Below are positions 43,975 to 52,629 of a DNA stretch of 64,000 nt, piece after piece (positions within the stretch are counted from its first letter, which is position 1; each line of letters starts with the position of its first letter). The stretch is taken from positions 62,001 through 126,000 of the forward strand of contig CAWDOA010000006.1 of assembly GCA_963803875.1 (NCBI GenBank). The letters are read 5' to 3'. The position numbers were made by a program, and so were the translations under genes. The notes below the pieces were generated by a model. It ran no database searches. It saw only the letters and a program-made list of their open reading frames with translations, and was not told where the DNA came from. The stretch is from JABDIY01 sp963803875 (GTDB taxonomy: Bacteria > Actinomycetota > Acidimicrobiia > Acidimicrobiales > SZUA-35).

Positions 43975-45494
43975 CCGACCGGCTCCTTCGTCGTAGTCAG
44001 AAGGTGAGCGGGGATGACGTCCCGGCCATAGATGTCGTCGAGCCCTTCGGCCCGTTTGATGATCTCTGCCTTGTCTCCGTTGACCATGACCGTGGCCGGT
44101 CGTGGCAGGCTGTTGAAGTTGGAGGCCGAGGATTCCTGATAGGCGCCGGCTTCGAGGATGGCGATCACGTCGTCCGTGTCCACTTCGGGCAGGTGGGCGC
44201 CGAGCACGATCTGGTCGGCGAAACACGAGTGACCCACGATGTCGGCTTTCATCGTCGGCTCGGCATCGGCGTTGCCGGCCACGAGGAACGGATGACGGTT
44301 GTGTTCGAACACACCGGCGGCCAGGAAGAAGTACGTGGTGTCGGTGAGTACCCACTTGTACGGAATCGGTTCGGTCTGGCTCTTCACCACCTTCACTCGG
44401 GTCAGGTGGACGGCGGTGTCTCCGTACAGGCTCCGCCCCGGTTCGGTCTGCAGGCGCACGCCCTCGAGGTCTACACCCTGGGCCTTCAGTTCCCGGCTGA
44501 GCGTGCGGGTGATGGTCTCGGCGTACTGCTCGATCGTTGGCACGTCTTTGGGTTCGGGGTGTTCGGTGAGGGCATCGAGAATCTTGGCCAGAGACGAGTG
44601 GTAGAGCCGCTCACCCAGACCCCGCAGCCCGACCAGGAACGGGTAGCCGAGGGCGGTGAGCAGGAACTCGCCCCGGCTGAACTCCTTGTTGAGGGGATCC
44701 CGCCGGCTGGCCATGCCGCCGCCGATGTCGATCTCCTGTGGTTTCCAGCCTCCCCATGCTCGCGACAGCTCACCGACCAGGCGGGCGAACCGAACCATGA
44801 GGCCTTCCCAGAACCAGAGGCTCGGGTGATGGCGGCCGGCGTGGAAGTGCAACCCCACCAGCTCGACGTTGGGCATGTCGAAGACCCGGCGACCCATCTC
44901 TGCCAGGTATTCGGGCGGAACTCCCGACTTGTACACCTGGTAACCGAGGTCGATCGGAATCCACAGCTGGGTGAAATCGTTGCGACGCCACAGATTGGGT
45001 ATGGCCGGCTTCACCCGGAACCGGATACGGGCGGTCATTCCGAGCTCGGCCGCAACCTCCTGGATCCAGTCGATCTCGCGGACGTCCTCGACCGTGATGC
45101 GAACGCCTTCGGCCACGCAGCGCCGTAGGTGCTCACGGTTCTTGCCGCCGCCGTTGACCGAAACGCGTTCGGGGTCGACCCCGGTGCGGAGGACCCCGTC
45201 GAGCTCCTGGGCCGAATAGATGTCGGCGCCGGCGCCAAGATTGGATAGGAGTTGCCGCGTCGCCAGCAGCGTGTTCGCCTTCATGGCCGGCATCACGTCC
45301 ACCGGGCCATGGGTCCAGCCGGCAGCGAAGGCATCGGAGAAACGACGGTAGTTCTCACGGATCTGGGCCTCGGAGAATACGAACAGGGGAGTGCCGAACC
45401 GTTCGGCCAGTTCGATCGTGTCGGCCTCCTCGATGAAGAGTCTCCCACCTCGAATAGTCAGACAGTCGGGGGGATGGGTGTCCACAGCAGTCAT
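43971..45494 (-). CDS. LysA-like PLP-dependent decarboxylase
   Basis: 507 residues, fold type III (alanine-racemase-like barrel). The PLP lysine is in VDVMPAMKANTLLATRQLLS. The glycine loop is in EIDIGGGMASRRD and LQTEPGRSLYGD binds the phosphate. The C-terminal barrel cysteine-type motif is VGHSCFADQI. It is longer than diaminopimelate decarboxylase (~420). An internal insert (about 290-340) is seen, so its substrate may be another amino acid or polyamine precursor. Its partners, a membrane protein and an SDR, do not belong to lysine synthesis. Confidence 0.88.
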   Translation of the reverse strand: MTAVDTHPPDCLTIRGGRLFIEEADTIELAERFGTPLFVFSEAQIRENYRRFSDAFAAGWTHGPVDVMPAMKANTLLATRQLLSNLGAGADIYSAQELDGVLRTGVDPERVSVNGGGKNREHLRRCVAEGVRITVEDVREIDWIQEVAAELGMTARIRFRVKPAIPNLWRRNDFTQLWIPIDLGYQVYKSGVPPEYLAEMGRRVFDMPNVELVGLHFHAGRHHPSLWFWEGLMVRFARLVGELSRAWGGWKPQEIDIGGGMASRRDPLNKEFSRGEFLLTALGYPFLVGLRGLGERLYHSSLAKILDALTEHPEPKDVPTIEQYAETITRTLSRELKAQGVDLEGVRLQTEPGRSLYGDTAVHLTRVKVVKSQTEPIPYKWVLTDTTYFFLAAGVFEHNRHPFLVAGNADAEPTMKADIVGHSCFADQIVLGAHLPEVDTDDVIAILEAGAYQESSASNFNSLPRPATVMVNGDKAEIIKRAEGLDDIYGRDVIPAHLLTTTKEPVG

Positions 45495-45612
45495 ACGCCA
45501 CCTCCTGGTGAGCCGGGTCGCCTCTGCCGACCGTATTCCTCAGGTTCGCTGCCGGACAGGGACCAATTGCCCCTAGCAGGGCAGTCGCTCGAATCCCTGG
45601 ACGAGGTGCGGC

Positions 45613-45637
45613 GGAAGTGTTGGAGAGCAACACTTCC
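45613..45637. repeat. Hairpin repeat family A, copy 3 (inverted)
   Basis: GGAAGTGTTG-GAGAG-CAACACTTCC is a perfect 10-base stem; the loop is the reverse complement of the other copies, so this one is inverted. It lies between the divergent LysA-like and SPFH genes. Confidence 0.85.
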
Positions 45638-45744
45638 GGACCATGTCGTTTCGATTCCTGGCCGGCCGGGACGTAAGGCACTACCCGTGCGAGGCATTTC
45701 TGGAAACACTCGCGTAGGTTCGTCAACCCGAAAGGTAGGACGTG

Positions 45745-46632
45745 ATGTTGAAGGAATCGCTGACCGAGTCGCCGGCCCGATCGCAAGGAGGAGTGCCGTG
45801 GTTGATCGGGGTTGTCTTGCTTGCACTGGCCACCGCCGCGCTCTTCGTCGGGGGCCTTGCTCTGGAGAACATCGTCCTGATCGTCGTGGCCGTGGTCGCT
45901 GCGATCGTCGTGGCAATCATCGCCGTCAGCTTCTACACCGTGCAGCCGAACCAGGGTGCGGTCCACATGTTCTTCGGCGACTACCGCGGGACCGACCTCA
46001 CGCCCGGCTTGCGGATCACCAACCCGCTGTACCTGACAAGGAAGATCTCGCTTCGGGTCCGGAACTTCACCACCCTCACCTCGAAGGTCAACGACGCCAG
46101 GGGCAACCCGATCGAGATCGCCGCTGTGGTTGTTTGGCGCGTCGTGGACACGGCCCGTTCGGTCTTCGCGGTCGACGACTTCACCTCATATGTAGAAACC
46201 CAGTCGGAGTCGGCGGTTCGCCAGCTGGCCCGCTCCTACCCCTACGACGCCTTCGAAGAAGGCGACTTGACCACACTCATCGGCGACACCAGCGAGGTCA
46301 ACGCCAATCTGCTCATCGAACTCCAGGAACGGGCGATCGAAGCCGGTGTGGAGATCCTGGAGGCCCGTATCACCGACCTCGCCTATGCGCCCGAGATCGC
46401 CGAGGCCATGCTTCGGCGCCAGCAGGCATCTGCGATCGTGGCGGCTCGAGCCAAGATCGTGGAAGGTGCGGTGCTGATGGTTCGCGATGCGGTGCGCGGG
46501 CTCGCAGAGGGGGAGGACTCGATTCCTCTCGACGCCGACCGCCGGGCGACCTTCGCTTCGAACCTCATGACGGTGATCGCCAGCGACAGCCCCACCAACC
46601 CGGTGGTCAACGTCGGAACCCTGAACCGCTAG
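45745..46632 (+). CDS. SPFH/band 7 domain membrane protein
   Basis: 295 residues. Two hydrophobic N-terminal helices (WLIGVVLLALATAALFVGGL and IVLIVVAVVAAIVVAIIAVS) are followed by an SPFH domain. It starts FYTVQPNQGAVHMFFGDYRG and includes PLYLTRKISLRVRNFTTLTS, SVFAVDDFTSYVETQSESAV and LQERAIEAGVEILEARITDL. It forms large membrane rings or scaffolds in this superfamily. The C-terminal ~90 residues are helical. AAAGG precedes the start. Confidence 0.9.
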   Translation: MLKESLTESPARSQGGVPWLIGVVLLALATAALFVGGLALENIVLIVVAVVAAIVVAIIAVSFYTVQPNQGAVHMFFGDYRGTDLTPGLRITNPLYLTRKISLRVRNFTTLTSKVNDARGNPIEIAAVVVWRVVDTARSVFAVDDFTSYVETQSESAVRQLARSYPYDAFEEGDLTTLIGDTSEVNANLLIELQERAIEAGVEILEARITDLAYAPEIAEAMLRRQQASAIVAARAKIVEGAVLMVRDAVRGLAEGEDSIPLDADRRATFASNLMTVIASDSPTNPVVNVGTLNR

Positions 46633-46719
46633 CCCCATCCGCCCGTTCTGCGGCGATGACTGCTGAACCGAGCAACAACCATCGCTTGGGGTCAACACCC
46701 CCGTACGAGTGTGGCGTTG

Positions 46720-46776
46720 ATCGCCAGAACAGCCAGGGCCGCAGCCAACAACGAGACCCCACTCAACTACCTGTAG
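46720..46776 (+). pseudogene. 3' remnant of a YdeI-like gene
   Basis: The frame ends RAAANNETPLNYL and a stop, matching the C terminus AARNETPLSYL of the intact gene at 27950-28543. No upstream part is recognisable. It lies 44 bases before the PPOX gene. Confidence 0.55.
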
Positions 46777-46819
46777 CCAGGCGCCGGCCTTGGTTGGGAG
46801 GCCGCCGATACGCTTCGAC

Positions 46820-47245
46820 ATGCGCGAAATGACGGCCGATGAAGCCACCGAGTTCCTCCTTGAAGGCACCCGCACGGGGAAGCTGGCGTGGGTGGGCAAG
46901 GACGGCCGGCCTCACGTGGCGCCGATCTGGTTCGTGCTCGATGGCGACGATGTCATCTTCAACACCCACGAGTCGGCGGGCAAGGCGAAGGCGCTACGAC
47001 GCGAGGGACGCGCCAGCCTTGTTGTCGATGACCAGCAACCGCCCTATTCGTTTGTCAAGGTCGATGGCACCGTGACCTTCGACGACGACCTGGAGCGGGT
47101 CCGGGCCGCGGCAACCAAGATCGGTGGTCGCTACATGGGTGCCGATCGAGCCGAGGAGTTCGGTGCCCGCAACAGCAGTACCGGCGAACTGCTCGTGCGG
47201 CTCACGCCGACCCGAACTACCGCCGTCGCCGACGTCTCCGACTGA
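46820..47245 (+). CDS. PPOX-class (F420-type) pyridoxamine-oxidase-fold protein
   Basis: 141 residues from MREMTADEATEFLLEGTRTG. Split-barrel fold with KLAWVGKDGRPHVAPIWFVL and DVIFNTHESAGKAKALRREG, typical of TIGR03618-type F420-dependent members. ASLVVDDQQPPYSFVKVDG follows. It should use deazaflavin F420 (or FMN) to reduce an unknown compound. An open frame extends 10 codons upstream of the chosen start. Confidence 0.85.
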   Translation: MREMTADEATEFLLEGTRTGKLAWVGKDGRPHVAPIWFVLDGDDVIFNTHESAGKAKALRREGRASLVVDDQQPPYSFVKVDGTVTFDDDLERVRAAATKIGGRYMGADRAEEFGARNSSTGELLVRLTPTRTTAVADVSD

Positions 47246-47477
47246 GCCTCTTCGGGAAGCCGGCCCAACACCGCAGAGTTGAGGTCTTCGACGCCGGCGT
47301 CGACATCGTCGTGTGGTCCATGCGGGTGCGGTCGACCCCTCCCGGTTGGAGCCACTGGCTGAGGCACTGACCGACTGACGCTGCGGCGAGCCAGTTCTCG
47401 CGATGGTTACCAGGCCGACCTGATCGAACCGAACCGAGACTCGGTCCGAGCGTGGCCAAGTGGCTAGTGTCCAGCCC

Positions 47478-48992
47478 ATGATGGTTCGGCCATTTGAACT
47501 GGATGAAGTGACGGTGGCCGAGCTTCAGAGTGCGATGGAATCGGGGCAGCGAACTGCCCGGTCGATCACCGAGCTCTACCTGGATCGCATCGACCAGTTG
47601 AACCTGAACGGCCCGGAGCTTCGGGCCGTGATCGAGGCCAACCCCGACGCACTGGCCATCGCCGATTCCCTCGATGCCGAGCGCGCTGCGGGCCGGGTAC
47701 GGGGGCCGTTGCATGGCATCCCGGTTGCGATCAAAGACAACATCGACACACACGACTCCATGACAACCACCGCTGGGTCGCTGGCGCTCGAGGGTTCGAT
47801 CCCGCCTGAGGATGCGTTCATCGTGGACCGGCTTCGGGCTGCCGGCGCGGTGATACTGGCCAAGCTCAACATGAGCGAGTGGGCCTACTTCCGGGGTGAA
47901 CGGGCCACTGGTGGTTGGAGTGCGCGCGGTGGTCAGTGTCGCAACCCCTATGTGCTCGATCACAACCCGTGCGGGTCCAGCTCCGGCTCGGCCGTGGCTG
48001 CGTCGGCGAATCTGGTGACCCTGACCATCGGAACCGAGACCTCAGGTTCGATCATGTGCCCGTCATCGATGAACGGCGTGGTCGGGCTCAAGCCGACCGT
48101 TGGTCTGTGGAGTCGTTCCGGCATCATCCCGATCTCACACGTTCAGGACACCGCCGGCCCGCTCGGTCGTTCGGTTGCCGACGTTGCCGCATTGCTCGGA
48201 CCTCTAGCCGGTGTGGACGACGCCGATGAGGCGACGCCGGCGAGCCAGGGCCGCACCTATCACGACTATGTTCGGTTTCTGGACGCCGACGGTTTGCGTG
48301 GAGCCCGCGTCGGCGTAGCCCGCTACATCTCCACATTCGACCCCCGCGTGATGGCGCTGTTCGACCAGGCGATCCAAGCGATGGCGGCGGCGGGAGCGGT
48401 GATAGTTGACCCCGTCGAGGTAGCCGACGGAGCGTGGAACGGCGACGCCCGGCTGGCTGTGATGGAGTACGAGTTCAAAGCCAATGTGAATGCATACCTG
48501 AGCTCGCTCGGACCCGAAGCCCGGGTGCGAAGCCTCGCCGACATCGTCGAGTTCAACGAACGTCACGCCGAGCTGGAACTGGTTCACTTCGGCCAGGAAC
48601 GCCTGATCAGTTCGCTCGCTCGGGGCCCGCTCACCGACCCCGCCTATCTCGAAAGCAGAGCAGCGATGATGCGGTCGAGCCGAGAAGATGGAATCGACAC
48701 CCTTGTCAGTGAGCACCGGCTGGACGCCATCGTGGCCCCGACCACCGACCTGCCGTGGCCGACCGATCACGAGAACGGTGACCGGTTGACCGGTGGCAGC
48801 TCGGCCGGTCTGGCTGCGGTCGCCGGCTACCCCTCGATCAGCGTGCCGATGGGATTCGTGGGTCAGCTCCCGGTCGGCATCTCGATCTTTGGTCCGGCGT
48901 GGAGCGAGCCGACGCTGCTCGCAATCGCCTACGGGTACGAGCAAGTGACCAACCATCGACGCCCACCAGATTTCGTCCAAACGCTGGGCTGA
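47478..48992 (+). CDS. Amidase signature family hydrolase
   Basis: 504 residues from MMVRPFELDEVTVAELQSAM. The catalytic Lys is in GIPVAIKDNIDTHDSMTTTA, the glycine-serine motif in NPCGSSSGSAVAASANLV and the nucleophile motif in GTETSGSIMCPSSMNGVVGL. It is full length. It lacks GatA-specific context, since no GatB or GatC is nearby, so it is a catabolic or peptide amidase. It is unrelated in close sequence to the amidase at 31.6 kb. Confidence 0.92.
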   Translation: MMVRPFELDEVTVAELQSAMESGQRTARSITELYLDRIDQLNLNGPELRAVIEANPDALAIADSLDAERAAGRVRGPLHGIPVAIKDNIDTHDSMTTTAGSLALEGSIPPEDAFIVDRLRAAGAVILAKLNMSEWAYFRGERATGGWSARGGQCRNPYVLDHNPCGSSSGSAVAASANLVTLTIGTETSGSIMCPSSMNGVVGLKPTVGLWSRSGIIPISHVQDTAGPLGRSVADVAALLGPLAGVDDADEATPASQGRTYHDYVRFLDADGLRGARVGVARYISTFDPRVMALFDQAIQAMAAAGAVIVDPVEVADGAWNGDARLAVMEYEFKANVNAYLSSLGPEARVRSLADIVEFNERHAELELVHFGQERLISSLARGPLTDPAYLESRAAMMRSSREDGIDTLVSEHRLDAIVAPTTDLPWPTDHENGDRLTGGSSAGLAAVAGYPSISVPMGFVGQLPVGISIFGPAWSEPTLLAIAYGYEQVTNHRRPPDFVQTLG

Positions 48993-49078
48993 CCCGGGAT
49001 CTCCCTGAAAACAGAATCGGCGAACGTCCTTTGGCGAGGGCGGCGGCGTTCGTTTTGCGGGCCGCATAGGGTGGAATT

Positions 49079-49712
49079 GTGAGCGCAAAGATCGAGGACT
49101 TCTTCGCCTCTGCCGACCAGTGGCCGGAAATCGTGCACAGCGCTTCGAAAACTCGTGTTGGCGGTCGGGCTCGTTGAGGAGTGGAAGTGGCGACAGCCGT
49201 GCTACACCCACAACGGAACGAACATTGTGATGATTGCACCGTTCTCGAAGTACTGCGCCCTCGCGTTCTTCCAGGGAGTCCTACTCGACGATCCCGAGCG
49301 GTTGCTGGTCGCTCCCGGCAAGGATTCCCAAAGCGTTCGACAGCTGCGGTTCACCTCGGTTGACGAAGTCGACGAGTGCGAAGACCGCATTGCTGCCTAC
49401 CTCACCGAGGCGATGGGTCACGTGGACGCCGGTACGAGAGTGGAGTTCTCTGCCAAAGAGAATCTGGAACTACCGGTCGAATTGGTCGACAAGTTCGGAG
49501 AGGTCGAAGGATTGGAGGCAGCGTTCATGGCGCTCACTCCTGGCCGCCAGCGTGGGTTCGTGTTGAACATCGGTGGGGCGAAACAGTCGTCCACCCGCAG
49601 CGCTCGTGTGGACAAACACATCGAGCGAATCATGGCCGGCAAGGGCATCCACGATTGCGTTTGCGGAAAGTCCGGCCGCATGCCTCGATGCGACGGGTCC
49701 CACGCCCGCTAG
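49079..49712 (+). CDS. DUF1801/YdeI-type protein with C-terminal CDGSH iron-sulfur motif, frameshift near the start
   Basis: About 210 residues when joined. The GTG at 49079 starts AKIEDFFASADQWPEIVH; the frame shifts near 49140 and resumes LVLAVGLVEEWKWRQPCYTH, the DUF1801 core. NIVMIAPFSKYCALAFFQGV and PGRQRGFVLNIGGAKQSSTR follow. The C terminus is HDCVCGKSGRMPRCDGSH. This fits C-x-C-x2-S-x3-P-x-C-D-G-S-H exactly, the 2Fe-2S site of CDGSH proteins. The cluster would be held by three Cys and one His. Fusion of these two domains suggests a redox-linked role; function is unknown. Confidence 0.8.
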
Positions 49713-49832
49713 TCCACCGTCGTGCGGGCACGATGACGGCTCATAACTTGCCTTCGCCGGCCAGTGATTCGAGTCTCGGCGCGACGAGAGAGGAATCAAG
49801 GCGCCTACGTCTGTCGTTCTACGCTGCCACAC

Positions 49833-50753
49833 ATGAACGCGTCGACGAAGCGCCGAATGAAGATCGGGGTCCAACTACCCGAGGTCGAGTGGGAGGTGCC
49901 GTTCCCCGAGCTGATCGAGATGGCCCGGGCGGCCGAGACGGTTGGCTTCGATTCGGTCTGGTACGGCGATCATCTCATCTACGACCTACCGGTCGGAGCC
50001 CGTGGACCGTGGGAGGCCTGGACCACGCTGGCGGCCATCGCTGCCAGCACAACCACGATCGAACTCGGCCCGCTGGTCGCCTCTACCAGTTTCCATGCAC
50101 CGGCGATGCTCGCCAAGCAGGCAGCGACGGTGGACGCGATTTCGCAGGGCCGGCTGATCGTCGGGCTCGGGGCGGGGTGGAACCGTCGTGAGTACGACGC
50201 CTTTGGGTTCGCCTTCGACCATCGGGTCAGCCGCTTCGAAGAAGCATTCACGATCATCCGTTTGCTGTTGCGCGAGGGCGAAGTGGACTTCCACGGGACC
50301 TACTACGACGTGGACCGATGTGTGCTGCATCCCCGGTCGCCGCGGCCCGAAGGCCCGCCGTTGATGGTCGGATCCATCGGGGATCGGATGCTCGACATCA
50401 CCCTGCCCCATGTCGATGCGTGGAACATGTGGTGGAGCCAGTACGGCAACACGGTTGATGGCTTCGTCAGGGAGAAAGCGCGAGTGGACAGCCTGATCGT
50501 CGCTGCAGGCCGGTCGGCGACCGACGTTGAAGCAACGGCGGCAGTGCATCTTCGTCTCGAGGGTGGCAAGGGCCGTCAGATGGGTGACTACACACAGGGC
50601 GAGGAGATCCAACCGTTGATGGGTTCAGCGTTGGAGCTTGCGGACCAGTTGCGGGAGTTCGAAGCTGCGGGCGCTGACCACGTTCAGCTCTGTGTCGATC
50701 CGATCACACGGGACAGCATCGACTTCCTCGGTGATGTCCTATCGGCACTGTGA
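49833..50753 (+). CDS. Luciferase-like (LLM class) F420-dependent oxidoreductase
   Basis: 306 residues from MNASTKRRMKIGVQLPEVEW (MKIGV at 49857 is an alternative start). TIM-barrel family with AETVGFDSVWYGDHLIYDLP, STTTIELGPLVASTSFHAPA, and ISQGRLIVGLGAGWNRREYD, the last being the typical cofactor and substrate motif. PPLMVGSIGDRMLDITLPHV and the C-terminal HVQLCVDPITRDS complete the barrel. It should use F420H2 or FMNH2. It begins 120 bases after the DUF1801-CDGSH stop, so a shared transcript is possible. Confidence 0.9.
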   Translation: MNASTKRRMKIGVQLPEVEWEVPFPELIEMARAAETVGFDSVWYGDHLIYDLPVGARGPWEAWTTLAAIAASTTTIELGPLVASTSFHAPAMLAKQAATVDAISQGRLIVGLGAGWNRREYDAFGFAFDHRVSRFEEAFTIIRLLLREGEVDFHGTYYDVDRCVLHPRSPRPEGPPLMVGSIGDRMLDITLPHVDAWNMWWSQYGNTVDGFVREKARVDSLIVAAGRSATDVEATAAVHLRLEGGKGRQMGDYTQGEEIQPLMGSALELADQLREFEAAGADHVQLCVDPITRDSIDFLGDVLSAL

Positions 50754-50848
50754 GCGGACTTGGCCGTAGGGCTGTCACCGCGATCGACCACCAGTAGGGC
50801 GCTGGGTCTGACCCTCGATCGATAGTGGTTGAGGTTGACCTGGGGCAG

Positions 50849-50872
50849 TATTGACAAAAATAGCTGTCAATA
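50849..50872. promoter_or_regulatory. Operator of the ArsR-type regulator
   Basis: TATTGACA and TGTCAATA form a perfect 8-base inverted repeat with an 8-base spacer (AAAATAGC). It ends 13 bases before the ArsR gene start and is AT-rich, as expected of an autoregulatory operator. GCTGTCAATAGC (50863-50874) is also found at 11278-11289. Confidence 0.68.
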
Positions 50873-50885
50873 GCAGAATGAGGTC

Positions 50886-51521
50886 ATGCTCGAGCTTCAG
50901 GTAATCGACGATCCGGCCGTCGCTGCTTCTGCGCTTGACCCGATGCGAGCCAGGATTCTGGCGGCGTTGCGTGAACCGGGATCGGCAACCACCGTGGCCG
51001 GCACACTTGACCTCACCAGGCAGAAGGTGAACTATCACCTGCGCAGCCTGGAAGCCCATGGACTGGTTCAACTCGTGGAAGAGCGGCCGCGCCGGGGCCT
51101 GACCGAACGCATCATGGTTGCATCGGCACACTCGTATGCACTCTCACCCGAGGTGCTCGGCGAAAGTGGGCAACCCTCACCCCGCCTCGACCGTCTGTCC
51201 AGTCGTTACCTGATAGCGGTGGCCTCGGAACTGATCCGTGATGTCAGCCGGCTCGCAACGTCGGCGAGCCGGGCCAACAAGCCCCTCTCCACCCTCACTA
51301 TCGAGGCCGAGGTGCGTCTGGCAACGGCCGCCGATCGCAGTGCGTTCTCCAAAGATCTGGCCGATGCGGTCGCCCGGGTCTGTGCCCGTCACCACGATGA
51401 GTCGGCCCGCAATGGTCGATGGCATCGCCTCGTCGTGGCATCACATCCCCGTGCGGCGTCCCGATCGCCCTTCGCACCATCTTCGCCAACCAACGACAGA
51501 AACGAGACGACCAATGGCTGA
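50886..51521 (+). CDS. ArsR-type winged-helix regulator
   Basis: 211 residues. The HTH is LDPMRARILAALREPGSATT and VAGTLDLTRQKVNYHLRSLE, with the wing AHGLVQLVEERPRRGLTERI. The C-terminal ~100 residues form an extra helical region that ends in Ser/Asn-rich sequence. No metal-binding cysteines are visible, so it is not a classic metal sensor. The stop overlaps the start of the AHSA1 gene (ATGGCTGA). ArsR plus AHSA1/SRPBCC is a recurrent pair in actinobacteria. Confidence 0.88.
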   Translation: MLELQVIDDPAVAASALDPMRARILAALREPGSATTVAGTLDLTRQKVNYHLRSLEAHGLVQLVEERPRRGLTERIMVASAHSYALSPEVLGESGQPSPRLDRLSSRYLIAVASELIRDVSRLATSASRANKPLSTLTIEAEVRLATAADRSAFSKDLADAVARVCARHHDESARNGRWHRLVVASHPRAASRSPFAPSSPTNDRNETTNG

Positions 51522-52302
51522 ATCAGAACGATCCCAGCGTCCACCCATCGAATTGGAGGTCGAGGTTGATGGCACTGCCGAGGAGGTGTGGACTGCAATT
51601 GCCACCGGCCCTGGCATCTCGTCGTGGTACGTGCCGCACACAGTTGAGCAGCGCGAAGGGGGAGCGGCGATGGCCTCGTTCGGGCAGGGCCCCGAGATGC
51701 AGGTGAGCGGTCGGGTTGCGGCGTGGGATCCACCTCGACGTGTCGTGTTCGACGGAGGTGATGCAGACGAGGGATTGGCGTTTGAATGGCTGATCGAGGC
51801 GAAGGACGGTGGGACCTGCGTCGTGCGTCTGGTCAACTCCGGATACATCGCAGGAGACGAGTGGGATGACTACTACGAGGCGATGACCGAGGGATGGAAG
51901 ATATTCCTGGCCAACCTCCAACTGCACTGCCAGCACTTCCGGGGGCGGGCCGCCACGGCGAGCCTCCCTCTGGCAACGTGGGCAGGTCCCATCGATACCG
52001 CATGGCAACGTCTCACAAGCGACCTTGGCATCGCTTCGGTCGTAGATGTGGGTGATCGGGTGGATATCGAGACCGCCGATTCGCCCCAACTCGGCGGGAA
52101 GGTTGTGGCCCACACGCCCCATCGGATCTCGCTGCTTGTTGACAAACCAGCGGACGGAACGGCATTTATTGCCGTCGAGGGGCGCGGTGGCGACGCCGAG
52201 GTCTCGATCTGGACCTATCTGTACGGCGAGGACGGTGTCGCGGCATCGACGCGGGATGATCCGCGGTGGCATGACTGGTTGACCAAGCGCTCAAAGGCCT
52301 GA
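51514..52302 (+). CDS. SRPBCC (AHSA1-like) protein
   Basis: 262 residues from MAESERSQRPPIELEVEVDG. The N-terminal ~150 residues are an AHSA1 domain: TAEEVWTAIATGPGISSWYV, VAAWDPPRRVVFDGGDADEG and LFEWLIEAKDGG-like strands, with GWKIFLANLQLHCQHF as the long C-terminal helix. A second, shorter domain of ~100 residues (ADSPQLGGKVVAHTPHRISL) follows. The fold binds hydrophobic ligands in a cavity. It is co-expressed with the ArsR-type gene. Confidence 0.86.
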   Translation: MAESERSQRPPIELEVEVDGTAEEVWTAIATGPGISSWYVPHTVEQREGGAAMASFGQGPEMQVSGRVAAWDPPRRVVFDGGDADEGLAFEWLIEAKDGGTCVVRLVNSGYIAGDEWDDYYEAMTEGWKIFLANLQLHCQHFRGRAATASLPLATWAGPIDTAWQRLTSDLGIASVVDVGDRVDIETADSPQLGGKVVAHTPHRISLLVDKPADGTAFIAVEGRGGDAEVSIWTYLYGEDGVAASTRDDPRWHDWLTKRSKA

Positions 52303-52316
52303 GCCAGACAGCAATC

Positions 52317-52580
52317 GTGTTTGCGGTGCGCTTACGTTCCGCGTGCCGTCAGAAATCGCTGCAATGCGCTGGCCCCTACCTTCCCACTGCGAGCCCGTTC
52401 GTGGACGACTTCAGCGTCGTGGTTGCATTTGACGACAACCGCATCGACTGGTCTGACAACGCCAACCTCATGGCACTGCGTATGGAGTGGGTAGGCGTTG
52501 ACGTCCGTAACGACGTGTACCCCATCGCCCACCTCTACCTCGATCCGGTCCACGACCTCATCTTCTCGATTCAGAACTGA
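52317..52580 (+). CDS. Hypothetical protein, possibly a C-terminal fragment
   Basis: 87 residues. The second half (DDFSVVVAFDDNRIDWSDNA, NLMALRMEWVGVDVRNDVYP and LYLDPVHDLIFSIQN) has strong third-position GC bias and looks coding. The first ~25 residues (SACRQKSLQCAGPYLPT) lie in a stretch that resembles 54069-54115 at DNA level. That junction suggests a fragment joined to repeat sequence. No family is recognised. Confidence 0.4.
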   Translation: MFAVRLRSACRQKSLQCAGPYLPTASPFVDDFSVVVAFDDNRIDWSDNANLMALRMEWVGVDVRNDVYPIAHLYLDPVHDLIFSIQN

Positions 52581-52629
52581 CATCTCTGTGACACCGATCG
52601 CTCACCGACGAGGTTGCATGGCCGAGCTG

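Noticed and set aside
44004..45128. Long 374-codon frame opposite the LysA-like gene
   Set aside because: High-GC antisense frame with no motif; the minus strand encodes a full PLP enzyme.
51238..51513. N-terminal extension of the AHSA1-like protein
   Set aside because: It overlaps the coding frame of the ArsR-type gene; the ATG at 51514 gives the normal family start.
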